A stretch of 64,000 nt of DNA from Marinobacter sp. NP-4(2019) (GCF_003994855.1 NZ_CP034142.1:2046001-2110000), one strand, 5' to 3'; counted from the stretch's first letter, positions 26,790 through 34,842 are shown. The notes: a model not told the origin generated them from the sequence alone. Numbers and translations are program-made.

Positions 26790-27986
26790 ATGCCCCTAAA
26801 CGTCTGGATACTGGTTGCCGCCCAGGCACTGGCCATGTGCACGGCCCCCTTTATTGTTTTCATCGGCAGTATCCATGGCCGTATCCTGGCGCCGTCTCCG
26901 GAGCTGGCTACCTTGCCCGTCGGGCTGGTGGTGGTCGGCACGGTGCTGGCCATCAAGCCGGCCACCTGGTTGATGGAGCGCATCGGCCGTAAGCCAGTGA
27001 TGCTCCTGGGGGCATTGACGGGCGTGCTTGCAGGCATGATTGGCGGGGCATCCGCCTGGTTATCCAGTTTTCCTCTGCTTTGTCTGGCTGCGGTGGTTGG
27101 TGGTGCGGGGCTTGCTGTCGTCCATCAGTACCGTTTTGCCGCCATGGAATCCGTCAAACCGGAGATGGCCGGGTCAGCGGCTGCCCGGGTGTTGCTGGGT
27201 GGTTTGATTGCGGCGTGGCTGGGGCCGGAGATCGCGCTTGTCGGTAGCGCCGGGCAGGGGGAGCATCCCTTTCTTGAGGGGTGGCTGAGCCTGGGCGCTG
27301 TCCAGTTTCTGGCGATGATTGTGCTGGCTCTGGGCTACCGGGCGAAGGGGGAGCTGACCAGGGAGACGCCGGCCGGTGGAGGGCGCCCGTTGAGGGCGAT
27401 CCTGCGAGCCCCTGTCGTCTGGACTGCCATTAGCGGTGCCGCCATAGGTTACGCGGTTATGAGCTTTATCATGACGGCAACCCCGCTCAGTATGACCGAG
27501 ATGGCCGGCCATGAACTGGAGGATGCCAAGCGGGTGATCCAGATTCATATCGTTGCCATGTACCTGCCGTCACTGATCAGTGGCTGGCTGACAAGGAGGC
27601 TGGGTATTCCCCTGATGATGGCCGTCGGGTTGCTCGCCTACCTGGGGTGCGTACTACTGGCATTCAGTGGTATTTCCTTCCACCACTATCTGTTCGCGTT
27701 GATTATGCTTGGAATCGGCTGGAACTTCCTGTTTGTTGGTGGTACTACCTTGTTGCCCAGTGGCTATCGGGACGAGGAACGTTTTCGTGTTCAGGGGTTG
27801 AACGATCTTATGGTCTTCAGCTCCCAGGCGACGGCTGCTCTCACTGCGGGGGCGGTCCTGACGGCCGTTGGCTGGGCCGGGTTGTTGCTGGTTTCGATTC
27901 CATTGCTGATACTGCATGCGATTTTGATGGCGGTCTGGCTTATCCATTCCAGGGCACCGACCGCCCCTGAATCGTCAACCGACTAA
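26790..27986 (+). CDS. MFS transporter
   Basis: A 398-residue integral membrane protein of the major facilitator superfamily, with about 12 hydrophobic segments and a cytoplasmic loop motif between helices 2 and 3 (WLMERIGRKPVML). The start at 26790 gives MPLNVWILVAAQ; the longer frame from 26718 overlaps cheR and adds no family sequence. No good ribosome binding site is present, so it may rely on coupling with cheR 7 nt upstream. The substrate is unknown. It precedes a flavin reductase-like gene by 17 nt. Confidence 0.83.
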   Translation: MPLNVWILVAAQALAMCTAPFIVFIGSIHGRILAPSPELATLPVGLVVVGTVLAIKPATWLMERIGRKPVMLLGALTGVLAGMIGGASAWLSSFPLLCLAAVVGGAGLAVVHQYRFAAMESVKPEMAGSAAARVLLGGLIAAWLGPEIALVGSAGQGEHPFLEGWLSLGAVQFLAMIVLALGYRAKGELTRETPAGGGRPLRAILRAPVVWTAISGAAIGYAVMSFIMTATPLSMTEMAGHELEDAKRVIQIHIVAMYLPSLISGWLTRRLGIPLMMAVGLLAYLGCVLLAFSGISFHHYLFALIMLGIGWNFLFVGGTTLLPSGYRDEERFRVQGLNDLMVFSSQATAALTAGAVLTAVGWAGLLLVSIPLLILHAILMAVWLIHSRAPTAPESSTD

Positions 27987-28003
27987 TCTGACAGGAGCGC
28001 CTG

Positions 28004-28621
28004 ATGCATATCGATTTCGAGGGTATGGCCCCGCAAAACATCTATCACATCCTGACCCAGACGCTGATCCCACGCCCGGTGGCCTGGGTATTAAGTGAAA
28101 ACCCGGACGGTGACTACAACCTGGCGCCATTCTCTTTTTTCACACCGATTACCAGTAACCCGCCGTTGTTGATGTTCTCAGTGGGTAAAAAACCGACGGA
28201 TGGTGCTTTCAAGGACACCAGGGTCAACATCGAACAGCGCAAACGCTTCGTGGTCCATATAGCGCATCGGGAGCTGGCACCGGCGATGACGGAAACCTCC
28301 CGTACCATGCCTCATGGCGAGTCCGAACTTGCCAACACGGATCTTGAGTTGACGGATTTTGAAGGATTCGAGCTACCGAGGCTCAAGGATTGTCGGGTGG
28401 CGATGGCCTGTGAGCTGTACGACATAAAGGAAATCGGCCCGACGCCACAGACCCTCGTATTTGGCAAAATACTGAATGTCTACGTGGCTGATGAGGCCGC
28501 GAAGCACGACGACAAGGGACGCCTGGTGTTTGATGCCGCGGCCATTGATCCGATTGGCCGGCTCGGGGGCAGCGAATACGTCACCTTTGGTGAGGTGCTC
28601 AAGATACCGCGCCCAATATAG
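28004..28621 (+). CDS. Flavin reductase-like FMN-binding protein
   Basis: A 205-residue protein of the flavin reductase/FMN-binding split-barrel family (IPRPVAWVLSENPDGDYNLA; FSFFTPITSNPPLLMFSVG), which reduces or binds FMN. AGGAG lies 8 nt before the ATG. The MFS gene precedes it by 17 nt in the same direction, so the two may be cotranscribed. The substrate is unknown. Confidence 0.87.
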   Translation: MHIDFEGMAPQNIYHILTQTLIPRPVAWVLSENPDGDYNLAPFSFFTPITSNPPLLMFSVGKKPTDGAFKDTRVNIEQRKRFVVHIAHRELAPAMTETSRTMPHGESELANTDLELTDFEGFELPRLKDCRVAMACELYDIKEIGPTPQTLVFGKILNVYVADEAAKHDDKGRLVFDAAAIDPIGRLGGSEYVTFGEVLKIPRPI

Positions 28622-28636
28622 CGCGCCAGCATTGCA

Positions 28637-29482
28637 CTATTGGCTGAGTAGCCGCAAGGTATCCGGCGCGATCAGCGCGGTATAGTGGCCGGCTGTGCCG
28701 AGCAAACTGAGTTCGCCGTCGGGAAGACGGCTTGCCAAACAGCGGGCATGCTCGGGAAATACCAGGTTGTCGTGCATACCGTGAACCACATGGACCTTAT
28801 GCTTGATTTGCTCGGTCTTGAAAGGCCAGTCTTTCGCCATAAGGGCAATATCCCGTGCAAATGATTGGGCTGCGATCCGGGGGCCCTGTACTGTTGCTGC
28901 TCTGATTTCGTCGAGATAGGCGGACTGTAAAGACTCTTGTGAGAGCACAGCAAAGTCATCGGCCGACATGGCCTGGTGCATGGCGTCGCGGAGGGATTCG
29001 GCGCTGGCCAGAAGGGGCTCGAGGCGGGCTGGAAGAGTTTCAGGATTATCCCGCCCGAGGCGCCACGTGCCTGCCGACAGCTCCCCGCCGTGGGAAAAAG
29101 GATCCTCCATCAAGGGAATGGCCGGCATTCCGACAATCACCAGGCTATCCATTCGGGCAGTCGCCTCCAGCGCACAGGCGAGAGCGAATACCCCACCGCC
29201 GGAAAATCCCAGCACTGAAAAGCGCTCCAGTTCGAGAAAATCTGCCAGGGACAGAAGGTCGTCGGTGTGATCGTCCAATCCATAGTGTCTGGTGGGGGTA
29301 GAAGCACCGTATCCCGGTCTTTCAGGGCTAATCAGGCGAAGGCCAACGGCGCTGGCTTTTGCTGCCAAACCGGCGGGCACCACTCGTGATCCGGGGATGC
29401 CGTGGAGAAAAAATACCGGTTTGCCGTCACGGGGGCCGTGGTCAGACCACGATAGCCATCGGTCATTGTCCCTCTCAAGCAC
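28637..29482 (-). CDS. Alpha/beta hydrolase
   Basis: A 281-residue serine hydrolase of the alpha/beta fold. The nucleophile elbow is GFSGGG (Ser94), the oxyanion region is FFLHGIPGS, the catalytic Asp is probably in GMHDNLVFPEHA and the His in GTAGHYTA near the C-terminus. There is no signal peptide, so it is cytoplasmic. It overlaps the end of the upstream LuxR-type regulator by 8 nt and is very likely coupled to it. The substrate is unknown. Confidence 0.86.
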   Translation of the reverse strand: MLERDNDRWLSWSDHGPRDGKPVFFLHGIPGSRVVPAGLAAKASAVGLRLISPERPGYGASTPTRHYGLDDHTDDLLSLADFLELERFSVLGFSGGGVFALACALEATARMDSLVIVGMPAIPLMEDPFSHGGELSAGTWRLGRDNPETLPARLEPLLASAESLRDAMHQAMSADDFAVLSQESLQSAYLDEIRAATVQGPRIAAQSFARDIALMAKDWPFKTEQIKHKVHVVHGMHDNLVFPEHARCLASRLPDGELSLLGTAGHYTALIAPDTLRLLSQ

Positions 29483-30611
29483 GGCGCAGCTCCGGCGCCA
29501 GGGAGGCCGAGCCCAGAAGCAGGCAGCGAACCAGGTCGGCCTGGCGAGTTACCTGCGTTTTCTGCATCACCGACTTGAGTTGCGTTCTCGCGGTATGAAT
29601 CGAAATGCTCAGGCTGGCGCTGGCCTCCTTGAGATCATGACCTCTGACCAGCTCCCCGGCCAGTCTGATTTCTGCGGGGGTCAGGCGATAGATCGTCATC
29701 AGATGGTTCGCATCCAGGGTCACGGGGCGATTCGGGTCTAGAAGGAAGGCCAGTATTGTATTGCCACCGTATGTAGTGGTGCCAAAATTCGATGGCCCTT
29801 GGCGGTAGTCAACCAGAACCAGTGAGGCACCTCCCGGGAAGATTGAAATGCTTTGGGTGTTACTGGTTCCTTCCTGGAGTAGGCGGACAGCGACGCGCAA
29901 CTGGTTATGCATGCTCTCGTTGCTGAATGCGAGCTTTTTCTTGTGAACTCCCAGCCCAAAGGCCTGGGTTCTCGCGCATTCTTCCGCAACCTCATTCAGC
30001 CACTGGCAGCGTAAATGATGATCCAGAATCCAGATACCAAAGGGCAGGCGGTCGAGCGCGGCGTGGGCCTGCTGGAGGGCTGATTCAAACTCGCCGATCA
30101 GGCGCGTCAGCTCCGCAGCTCTTTTCAGGTGTGGTGAGAAAAACTCAAGGGTTTGCTGCTCGTCCGGAGTAAAAGCTCCCGCCCGCCGGGAGCGATGAAC
30201 GCCAATGTGCATAGCGCATTGTCGACCCCGATCGAACTGTGCGCCCATGGCGTAGAAATTGCCGTTAGGCCGGAAAATGGTCTGGTAGTGTGAGCTTTGC
30301 TCAAATTCCCGATCCGCAATAATCTGGTGGCTGACTTGAATCCTGCCCAGTGGGCCTTCAGAAAGCGGGATGCGGAATGGGTCGTAATGGGCGGCCCCGT
30401 CGTGATAGGTGGCGTTGACTGTGTCATCGAAACCCACCGTAAAAGAGCGGTGAATCACGGGGTCACGGATGTCCGTTACCCTCAATGAAGCAGTCCCCGT
30501 ATGGAACAGTCTGGCGAGCTTTTCGAGGAATATCGGCCAGCCGTCCGGATTCATGGCGCCACCGTATAGGTCGTTCAGCATTGCCGGTGCGGCTGTTTTG
30601 ATACTGCCCAA
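29475..30611 (-). CDS. LuxR-family transcriptional regulator
   Basis: A regulator with a C-terminal LuxR helix-turn-helix (LTPAEIRLAGELVRGHDLKE, then SISIHTARTQLKSVMQK) and a long N-terminal region with a likely PAS-like portion in its middle (LDRLPFGIWILDHHLRCQWL). No acyl-homoserine lactone domain is apparent. The start is uncertain: the frame opens at TTG 30671; a TTG at 30611 with AGGAG 9 nt upstream is used here (378 aa), and an ATG at 30581 is possible. It overlaps the downstream hydrolase gene, a plausible target. Confidence 0.78.
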   Translation of the reverse strand: MGSIKTAAPAMLNDLYGGAMNPDGWPIFLEKLARLFHTGTASLRVTDIRDPVIHRSFTVGFDDTVNATYHDGAAHYDPFRIPLSEGPLGRIQVSHQIIADREFEQSSHYQTIFRPNGNFYAMGAQFDRGRQCAMHIGVHRSRRAGAFTPDEQQTLEFFSPHLKRAAELTRLIGEFESALQQAHAALDRLPFGIWILDHHLRCQWLNEVAEECARTQAFGLGVHKKKLAFSNESMHNQLRVAVRLLQEGTSNTQSISIFPGGASLVLVDYRQGPSNFGTTTYGGNTILAFLLDPNRPVTLDANHLMTIYRLTPAEIRLAGELVRGHDLKEASASLSISIHTARTQLKSVMQKTQVTRQADLVRCLLLGSASLAPELRRA

Positions 30612-30728
30612 AACCTGCGACTCCTGATACCAGTCAGTGCATCCAATAGCGACAGGTTCATTTAAGCACAATTCCCTGGTACCGGCGAATGCACCTTTGG
30701 GAATACGTCGTGGATATTGGGTGTGGTG

Positions 30729-31259
30729 CTATTTGATCAACCCCTGAATGTCGCGAAAACGTGGGTGTTTGCAATGGCGCAGCCATTCGAACGCCACCAT
30801 CTCCACCGTCACAATCCTGGCGCCACTCTGGTGCAGGCGATCCAGGGCTATATCCCGGTCCAGATCATCGCGGGAGCCTGTGGCGTCTGCAACTGCCCAG
30901 ACCTTGTATCCCGCATCCACCAGGCTCAGTGCGGTCTGCATCATGCAAACATGGGTTTCACAGCCACCAATAACGATTTGTTGGCGTCCCTCGGGTAACT
31001 GATCGATCAACCCGTCGGGGCAGGCGTCGAAATGGTATTTCTCAACGACCTGATCACATAGCTCACGAACGTCCGGGACAGTATGCCCGAGCTTTTCAGG
31101 GAGTTGCTCCGTTCCCACGACAGGCACCTCCAGCAAGCCGGCGATGGTGGCCAATGTCGTACATTGGCTAATGACGTCTCCGCCGAAGGCAATCGAGGGC
31201 ATCAACTTTTCCTGCAGATCAATGAGTATCAGGATGGACTGGTCGGCTTTCATCAGCAT
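30729..31259 (-). CDS. Isochorismatase family hydrolase
   Basis: A 176-residue cysteine hydrolase of the isochorismatase/nicotinamidase superfamily. The catalytic triad is visible as Asp14 (LIDLQEKL), Lys56 (LPEKLG) and Cys100 (GGCETHVCM). AAGGAG is 8 nt upstream of the ATG. It is a single gene lying before the LuxR gene and after the tRNA-Ser locus on the other strand. Substrate unknown; nicotinamidase-type metal-site residues are not evident. Confidence 0.88.
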   Translation of the reverse strand: MLMKADQSILILIDLQEKLMPSIAFGGDVISQCTTLATIAGLLEVPVVGTEQLPEKLGHTVPDVRELCDQVVEKYHFDACPDGLIDQLPEGRQQIVIGGCETHVCMMQTALSLVDAGYKVWAVADATGSRDDLDRDIALDRLHQSGARIVTVEMVAFEWLRHCKHPRFRDIQGLIK

Positions 31260-31404
31260 TGTTGTTCTCCTTGTATGAGGCTGAGGTGCGGCTCTGTTGT
31301 TCCTCCCACTACAGTTCCTACAGTAACGATAGCCCTGAAAGCGCTCAATCGTTAACCGATCTCAACCTACAGTGTAATTTTTTCCATGATTTTTCCAAAG
31401 AGAG

Positions 31405-31433
31405 TTGCCAAACGCCTGAAAATTCATTAGAGT
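31405..31433 (+). promoter_or_regulatory. Promoter of tRNA-Ser
   Basis: TTGCCA at 31405-31410, a 17-bp spacer, and TAGAGT at 31428-31433 are followed by a GC-rich GCGCCCTC discriminator. Nearly the same discriminator (CGCCCTC) follows the tRNA-Gly -10 box at 44 kb, as expected for stringently controlled stable RNA promoters. Confidence 0.65.
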
Positions 31434-31481
31434 TTGCGCCCTCAAATGAGTGACGACATCACTGATTTGGAACAGTTTATT

Positions 31482-31572
31482 GGAGAGGTGGCCGAGTGGC
31501 TGAAGGCGCACGCCTGGAAAGTGTGTAAACGTTAATAGCGTTTCGAGGGTTCGAATCCCTCCCTCTCCGCCA
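31482..31572 (+). tRNA. tRNA-Ser (GGA)
   Basis: Cloverleaf of 91 nt including an encoded CCA: acceptor GGAGAGG pairs with CCTCTCC, the anticodon loop is CTGGAAA (anticodon GGA), a long variable arm (AAACGTTAATAGCGTTT) marks a class II tRNA, and the T arm is GAGGGTTCGAATCCCTC. It reads UCC/UCU serine codons. Confidence 0.95.
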
Positions 31573-31588
31573 ATACAAAACCCCAGCA
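31554..31588 (+). repeat. Direct repeat copy 1: tRNA-Ser 3' end plus start of terminator
   Basis: 35 bp covering the last bases of the T arm, the acceptor 3' strand, CCA and the first half of the terminator. An identical copy lies at 31726-31760. Confidence 0.95.
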
Positions 31589-31609
31589 TCGCTGGGGTTT
31601 TTTATTGGC
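31569..31609 (+). terminator. Terminator of tRNA-Ser
   Basis: The core is CCCCAGC-ATC-GCTGGGG with flanking A/T pairs, followed by a run of Ts. The stem can be extended outward because GCCAATA (31569-31575, which includes the CCA end) is complementary to TATTGGC (31603-31609). Confidence 0.88.
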
Positions 31610-31627
31610 TGATTGGCAGGGTAAGAA

Positions 31628-31721
31628 GAACCCTCGCGGGTTCGACCGAAGCCTGCAAAGCAGGCTGAGGAACGTCGGAGCAAAGCGACGACGGCCCCGA
31701 AGGGGTGAGGGCCGAAGGCCC
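31628..31721. repeat. Cluster of five short hairpins (structured element)
   Basis: Consecutive inverted repeats: GAACCC/GGGTTC (31628-31643), AGCCTGC/GCAGGCT (31650-31666), CGTCG/CGACG (31673-31690), CCCC/GGGG (31695-31705) and GGGCC/GGCCC (31709-31721), three of them closed by AAA or GAA loops. It lies between the tRNA-Ser terminator and a second partial tRNA-Ser 3' end. It contains no convincing open frame. Confidence 0.75.
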
Positions 31722-31725
31722 GAAT

Positions 31726-31760
31726 AATCCCTCCCTCTCCGCCAATACAAAACCCCAGCA
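31726..31760 (+). repeat. Direct repeat copy 2: tRNA-Ser 3' remnant
   Basis: Identical to 31554-31588: T-arm end, acceptor 3' strand, CCA and the start of the terminator, but without the rest of the tRNA. GGGTTCGA, the other half of the T arm, occurs at 31638-31645, about 80 bp before. Confidence 0.95.
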
Positions 31761-31778
31761 GCAATGCTGGGGTTTTTA
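31749..31778. terminator. Second terminator, shared with acylphosphatase gene
   Basis: An 8-bp stem (CCCCAGCA / TGCTGGGG) with a 4-nt loop, A-run before and T-run after, so it can work on both strands. It follows the tRNA remnant and also lies directly after the minus-strand acylphosphatase stop. Confidence 0.85.
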
Positions 31779-31788
31779 TTTCAGTACC

Positions 31789-32064
31789 TCAGTTTTTTAT
31801 CCTGAATTCCCGAAATTCCTCGGATGCCGGCGCCTCCGCAACATCCACTCTCGTGACTCTGGCTGCCGGTGGTCCTTCCTCGCACCAATCTTTTAACGCC
31901 TGAAGGTCCTCCTGCAAGCCTTCCGCCACAATTTCTACCCGGCCGTCAGGAAGATTCTTTGCGTATCCGGTGAGGTGTAGCCGCCTGGCCACATCCTCGG
32001 TGGAGGCGCGGTAATACACACCCTGAACCTTACCTGAAACCAACATTATCCAGCGCTTGTACAT
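31789..32064 (-). CDS. acyP: Acylphosphatase
   Basis: A small (91 aa) enzyme that hydrolyses acyl phosphates. The family signature GKVQGVYYR carries the catalytic arginine and GYAKNLPDGRVEIVAEG carries the conserved asparagine. The ATG at 32064 (MYKRWIMLVSG) with AGGAAA upstream matches the normal length; the frame opens upstream to 32178. It is divergent from the fructosamine kinase gene and ends before a bidirectional terminator. Confidence 0.9.
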   Translation of the reverse strand: MYKRWIMLVSGKVQGVYYRASTEDVARRLHLTGYAKNLPDGRVEIVAEGLQEDLQALKDWCEEGPPAARVTRVDVAEAPASEEFREFRIKN

Positions 32065-32082
32065 GATGGTCTTTCCTGTTTT

Positions 32083-32913
32083 TTGTGGCGTGGTACGCTG
32101 ACTATCAATGTAAAGCCCTGGCTGGGAGAGCTCAAGAGCGGGAATGGGGAAATGGCGATTTACCGAAAGCACAATCACTCAGGGTATCCGGACGCCCTGA
32201 TCCGCGAATCGGAAGGGCTTGAGTTACTTCGTTCCGGGCTGCAGGCTGCCGGCCCGTTCCCGGGGATTCGCGTGCCAGAGGTCTTCCATGTTGATGATTC
32301 GGTGTTGGAAATGGAGGCCGTCAAGGCAGGGCCTTCATCCGATGCCACTCTGGCAATGCTGGGGGAGGGGCTTGCCAGACTGCACCAGTTACCGCAGCCG
32401 TTCTATGGCCTGGATGCCAACAACTACATTGGCCTGTCACCACAGATTAATGGCCGCTTTGAGCATTGGGGCCATTTCTTCGTGACGCACCGGCTTGGCT
32501 ACCAAGTGCAGTTGATCCGAAACGAAACTGTGCGCCAGGAGTTTCAGGCCATTCTGGATAGTAGCGCAACTGAGCTGGAAGCCTGGCTGGATGCCCGCTG
32601 CGCAAAACCCAGCCTGCTACACGGTGATTTGTGGAGCGGGAATGCCCTGTTTGACGGGGAAGTTCCGTGGTTGATCGATCCGGCTGTGTATTTTGGTGAC
32701 CGGGAAGCGGATGTGGCGATGACGGAAATGTTCGGTGGCTTTGGGGCTGCATTCTACCGCGCTTACGATTCGGTCTGGCCCCGCAGCGCTGATTACCCGC
32801 TAAAACGGGAGGTCTACAACCTCTACCACTACCTGAATCACTATAACCTGTTTGGCGGGGGCTACCTGAGCGGTTGCCGTCGGGGCTTTGGTATTCTGGC
32901 CGATATCCGTTGA
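32083..32913 (+). CDS. Fructosamine kinase family protein
   Basis: A kinase of the fructosamine kinase/ketosamine-3-kinase family, proposed to repair glycated amines. The catalytic motif is LLHGDLWSGNALF (Asp182) and the metal motif IDPAVYFGDREADVAM. The N-lobe is short: the family glycine loop (GGxIN) before the ATP-binding lysine (YRKHNH) is not found. The start is uncertain: TTG 32083 is the most upstream, ATG 32152 is an alternative; neither has an ideal ribosome binding site. Confidence 0.82.
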   Translation: MWRGTLTINVKPWLGELKSGNGEMAIYRKHNHSGYPDALIRESEGLELLRSGLQAAGPFPGIRVPEVFHVDDSVLEMEAVKAGPSSDATLAMLGEGLARLHQLPQPFYGLDANNYIGLSPQINGRFEHWGHFFVTHRLGYQVQLIRNETVRQEFQAILDSSATELEAWLDARCAKPSLLHGDLWSGNALFDGEVPWLIDPAVYFGDREADVAMTEMFGGFGAAFYRAYDSVWPRSADYPLKREVYNLYHYLNHYNLFGGGYLSGCRRGFGILADIR

Positions 32914-33678
32914 TCAGCGTTTACGCCACACAAGGAACCGGTTATTGGCCGGCATGTCAAAGTCGTTTTCCAGCGCCAGGCCAGTACGGGCCGCCATCTC
33001 TTGCATGTCCTCGATATGACGAATGCCCATGTGCGCATTGCGTGCCCTCAGGTAGTGGTCAAACTGCCGGTTGCTTTCGCTGGTCCAGGTGCCCTGGTAG
33101 TTGAAAGGGCCGTAGAGGCAGAACGCATCCCCCTCACGTAATCGCCCGGCCAGTCCGGAAAACATGGCCTCGACTTCCTCCCAGGCCATGATATGTGCTG
33201 TATTGGCGGAAAAAGCACCCTGTATATCCGGTATCGGCCAATCGGTATTACCGACGTCGAGGGGCACCGGGGCCCGGATGTTGGTCAGCCGGGTCTCTTC
33301 AAGCCAGGGCAGGCAGAGTTGGTAATTATCCGGATGGTCACTCGGTTGCCAGGTCAGATGGGGTAAATGCTCGGCAAAATAAACGGCATGTTGTCCGGTT
33401 CCCGTACCCACTTCGAGAATGGTGCCTGGCTTGTTGAAGACCAGGCTCAGTTTTTCAAGAATGAACGGCTTGTTGTTTTCGCACGCCTGTGAGTAAGGTT
33501 TTCCGTGATTCATAAACCACCTCTGCTGACTATGCTCGGCAAAATAAACGGCATGTTGTCCGGTTCCCGTACCCACTTCGAGAATGGTGCCTGGCTTGTT
33601 GAAGACCAGGCTCAGTTTTTCAAGAATGAACGGCTTGTTGTTTTCGCACGCCTGTGAGTAAGGTTTTCCGTGATTCAT
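32914..33678 (-). CDS. DUF938-type SAM-dependent methyltransferase with duplicated N-terminus
   Basis: A class I methyltransferase-like protein. The SAM motif ILEVGTGTGQHAVYFAEH is present twice, because a 165-bp segment is exactly tandemly duplicated in frame. The duplicated unit includes AGAGGTGG and the ATG, so translation can begin at 33678 (254 aa, extended) or at 33513 (199 aa, the normal family length). Downstream residues (TWQPSDHPDNYQ; ANTAHIMAWEEVEAMF) follow the family. The target is unknown. The duplication reaches the stop codon of the AEC transporter gene upstream. Confidence 0.85.
   Translation of the reverse strand: MNHGKPYSQACENNKPFILEKLSLVFNKPGTILEVGTGTGQHAVYFAEHSQQRWFMNHGKPYSQACENNKPFILEKLSLVFNKPGTILEVGTGTGQHAVYFAEHLPHLTWQPSDHPDNYQLCLPWLEETRLTNIRAPVPLDVGNTDWPIPDIQGAFSANTAHIMAWEEVEAMFSGLAGRLREGDAFCLYGPFNYQGTWTSESNRQFDHYLRARNAHMGIRHIEDMQEMAARTGLALENDFDMPANNRFLVWRKR
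33367..33531. repeat. 165-bp tandem duplication, copy 1
   Basis: First copy of a perfect 165-bp direct repeat, identical base for base with 33532-33696. It contains the inner start codon (33511-33513), ribosome binding site and first 49 codons of the methyltransferase. Confidence 0.97.
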
Positions 33679-33696
33679 AAACCACCTCTGCTGACT
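33532..33696. repeat. 165-bp tandem duplication, copy 2
   Basis: Second copy of the same unit, containing the outer start codon (33676-33678). The match extends one base further (33697), into the stop codon of the neighbouring transporter gene, then ends sharply. Confidence 0.97.
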
Positions 33697-34642
33697 AGAT
33701 GATGCCCTGGCTCCGCAACAGGAACACGCCCAGGGTTATCGTGACACTGGCCGTCAACGTCGTAAGCGCAATGATGTTGGCGGCCAGCCGATCATTCCCA
33801 CCGAGTGCCTTGACCATAACAAAACTGGCTGCGGCCGTGGGGCTGGCGAAGAACAGAAACATCAGGCCGAGCTCGGCGCCCCGAAACCCTGACAGCCAGG
33901 CTGCGCCGGTGCACAGAGCGGGGAGGGTAACCATTTTCATCAGGCTGGAGCTGATGGCAACACGGCTGTCGCTGCGTATGGCACTGAGGGATACGGTCGC
34001 CCCGATACAGAGCAGGGCCAGAGGCAGTGTCAGGGACGCAAAGTAGTCTCCGCTGATCATAACCCAGGTCGGAAAGGACACCTCCCACCAGGCAAAGGGA
34101 ATGGCCAGGATGACCGAAATAATAAGCGGGTTGCGGACAATGTCCCTGAGAATGCGCCGCCAACTGGCGGACTTTCCGGGTTGGTAAGCCAGCAAGACCA
34201 CCACCGAAAGTGCGTTGTAGGAGATAATCACCAGGCCCAGCAGGATGCCGCCAGCGGACAGCCCGTAGTCGCCGTATAGGCTGGCGGCGAGGGCCAACCC
34301 CACAATGCCGCAGTTACCCCTGAACGCGCCCTGGGCGTACACGCCGCGGTCCTCCCGTGGCACGCGCCAGACTGCCCAGCCCCACACCAGGGCAAAGCTC
34401 GCCAGTGTCGCCGCCAGAAAGAACCCCAGCAGGTGAACGTTCAGGGCTGTTTCCAGATCCGCGCGAATGATGCTGAGAAAGACCAGGGTTGGCAGGGTGG
34501 CCTTGAATACAAGGGCAGAGGCTGTGTTGACGAATTCGCCATTGATCCACCCAACTCGTCTCAATCCCAGCCCGATAAACACCATGGCGAACACAGGCAG
34601 GGTGGTTTCCAGAGTTTGGCGAAAGATGTCCAGGAGCGTCAT
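33695..34642 (-). CDS. AEC family transporter (auxin efflux carrier-like)
   Basis: An inner-membrane permease with about ten hydrophobic segments and the family's two-repeat layout (QGAFRGNCGIVGLALA; FLFFASPTAAASFVM). It probably exports or imports small organic acids; the substrate is unknown. The ATG at 34642 (MTLLDIFRQTLETTLPVF) matches typical N-termini; an ATG at 34678 is possible. Same strand as, and immediately before, the methyltransferase gene. Confidence 0.88.
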   Translation of the reverse strand: MTLLDIFRQTLETTLPVFAMVFIGLGLRRVGWINGEFVNTASALVFKATLPTLVFLSIIRADLETALNVHLLGFFLAATLASFALVWGWAVWRVPREDRGVYAQGAFRGNCGIVGLALAASLYGDYGLSAGGILLGLVIISYNALSVVVLLAYQPGKSASWRRILRDIVRNPLIISVILAIPFAWWEVSFPTWVMISGDYFASLTLPLALLCIGATVSLSAIRSDSRVAISSSLMKMVTLPALCTGAAWLSGFRGAELGLMFLFFASPTAAASFVMVKALGGNDRLAANIIALTTLTASVTITLGVFLLRSQGII

Positions 34643-34842
34643 GTTTCTGATCTCGGGCGAGAAAATGGTAGCAAGCATACAGATTATCCGGGCAAGATCC
34701 CATGGTGCTGCCCAGGCGGATGTTCAGGCTGAATGAAATGTAATTGAAAGGTTTTGGTCTCGAAGGGGCATGCTGGGCTATAGTTAGCCGGATATTTACA
34801 AAATATAACGAAAGTTCAGAGCCTGACGAATCAAGGAAACTC

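Noticed and set aside
31604..31725. CRISPR-like or integron attC array
   Set aside because: The hairpins differ in sequence and spacing and there are no regular repeats, spacers, cas genes or integrase.
31477..31764. Overlapping minus-strand open frames over the tRNA-Ser locus
   Set aside because: They read through the tRNA, terminators and hairpin cluster; the repeated peptide pieces come from the DNA repeats, not from a protein.
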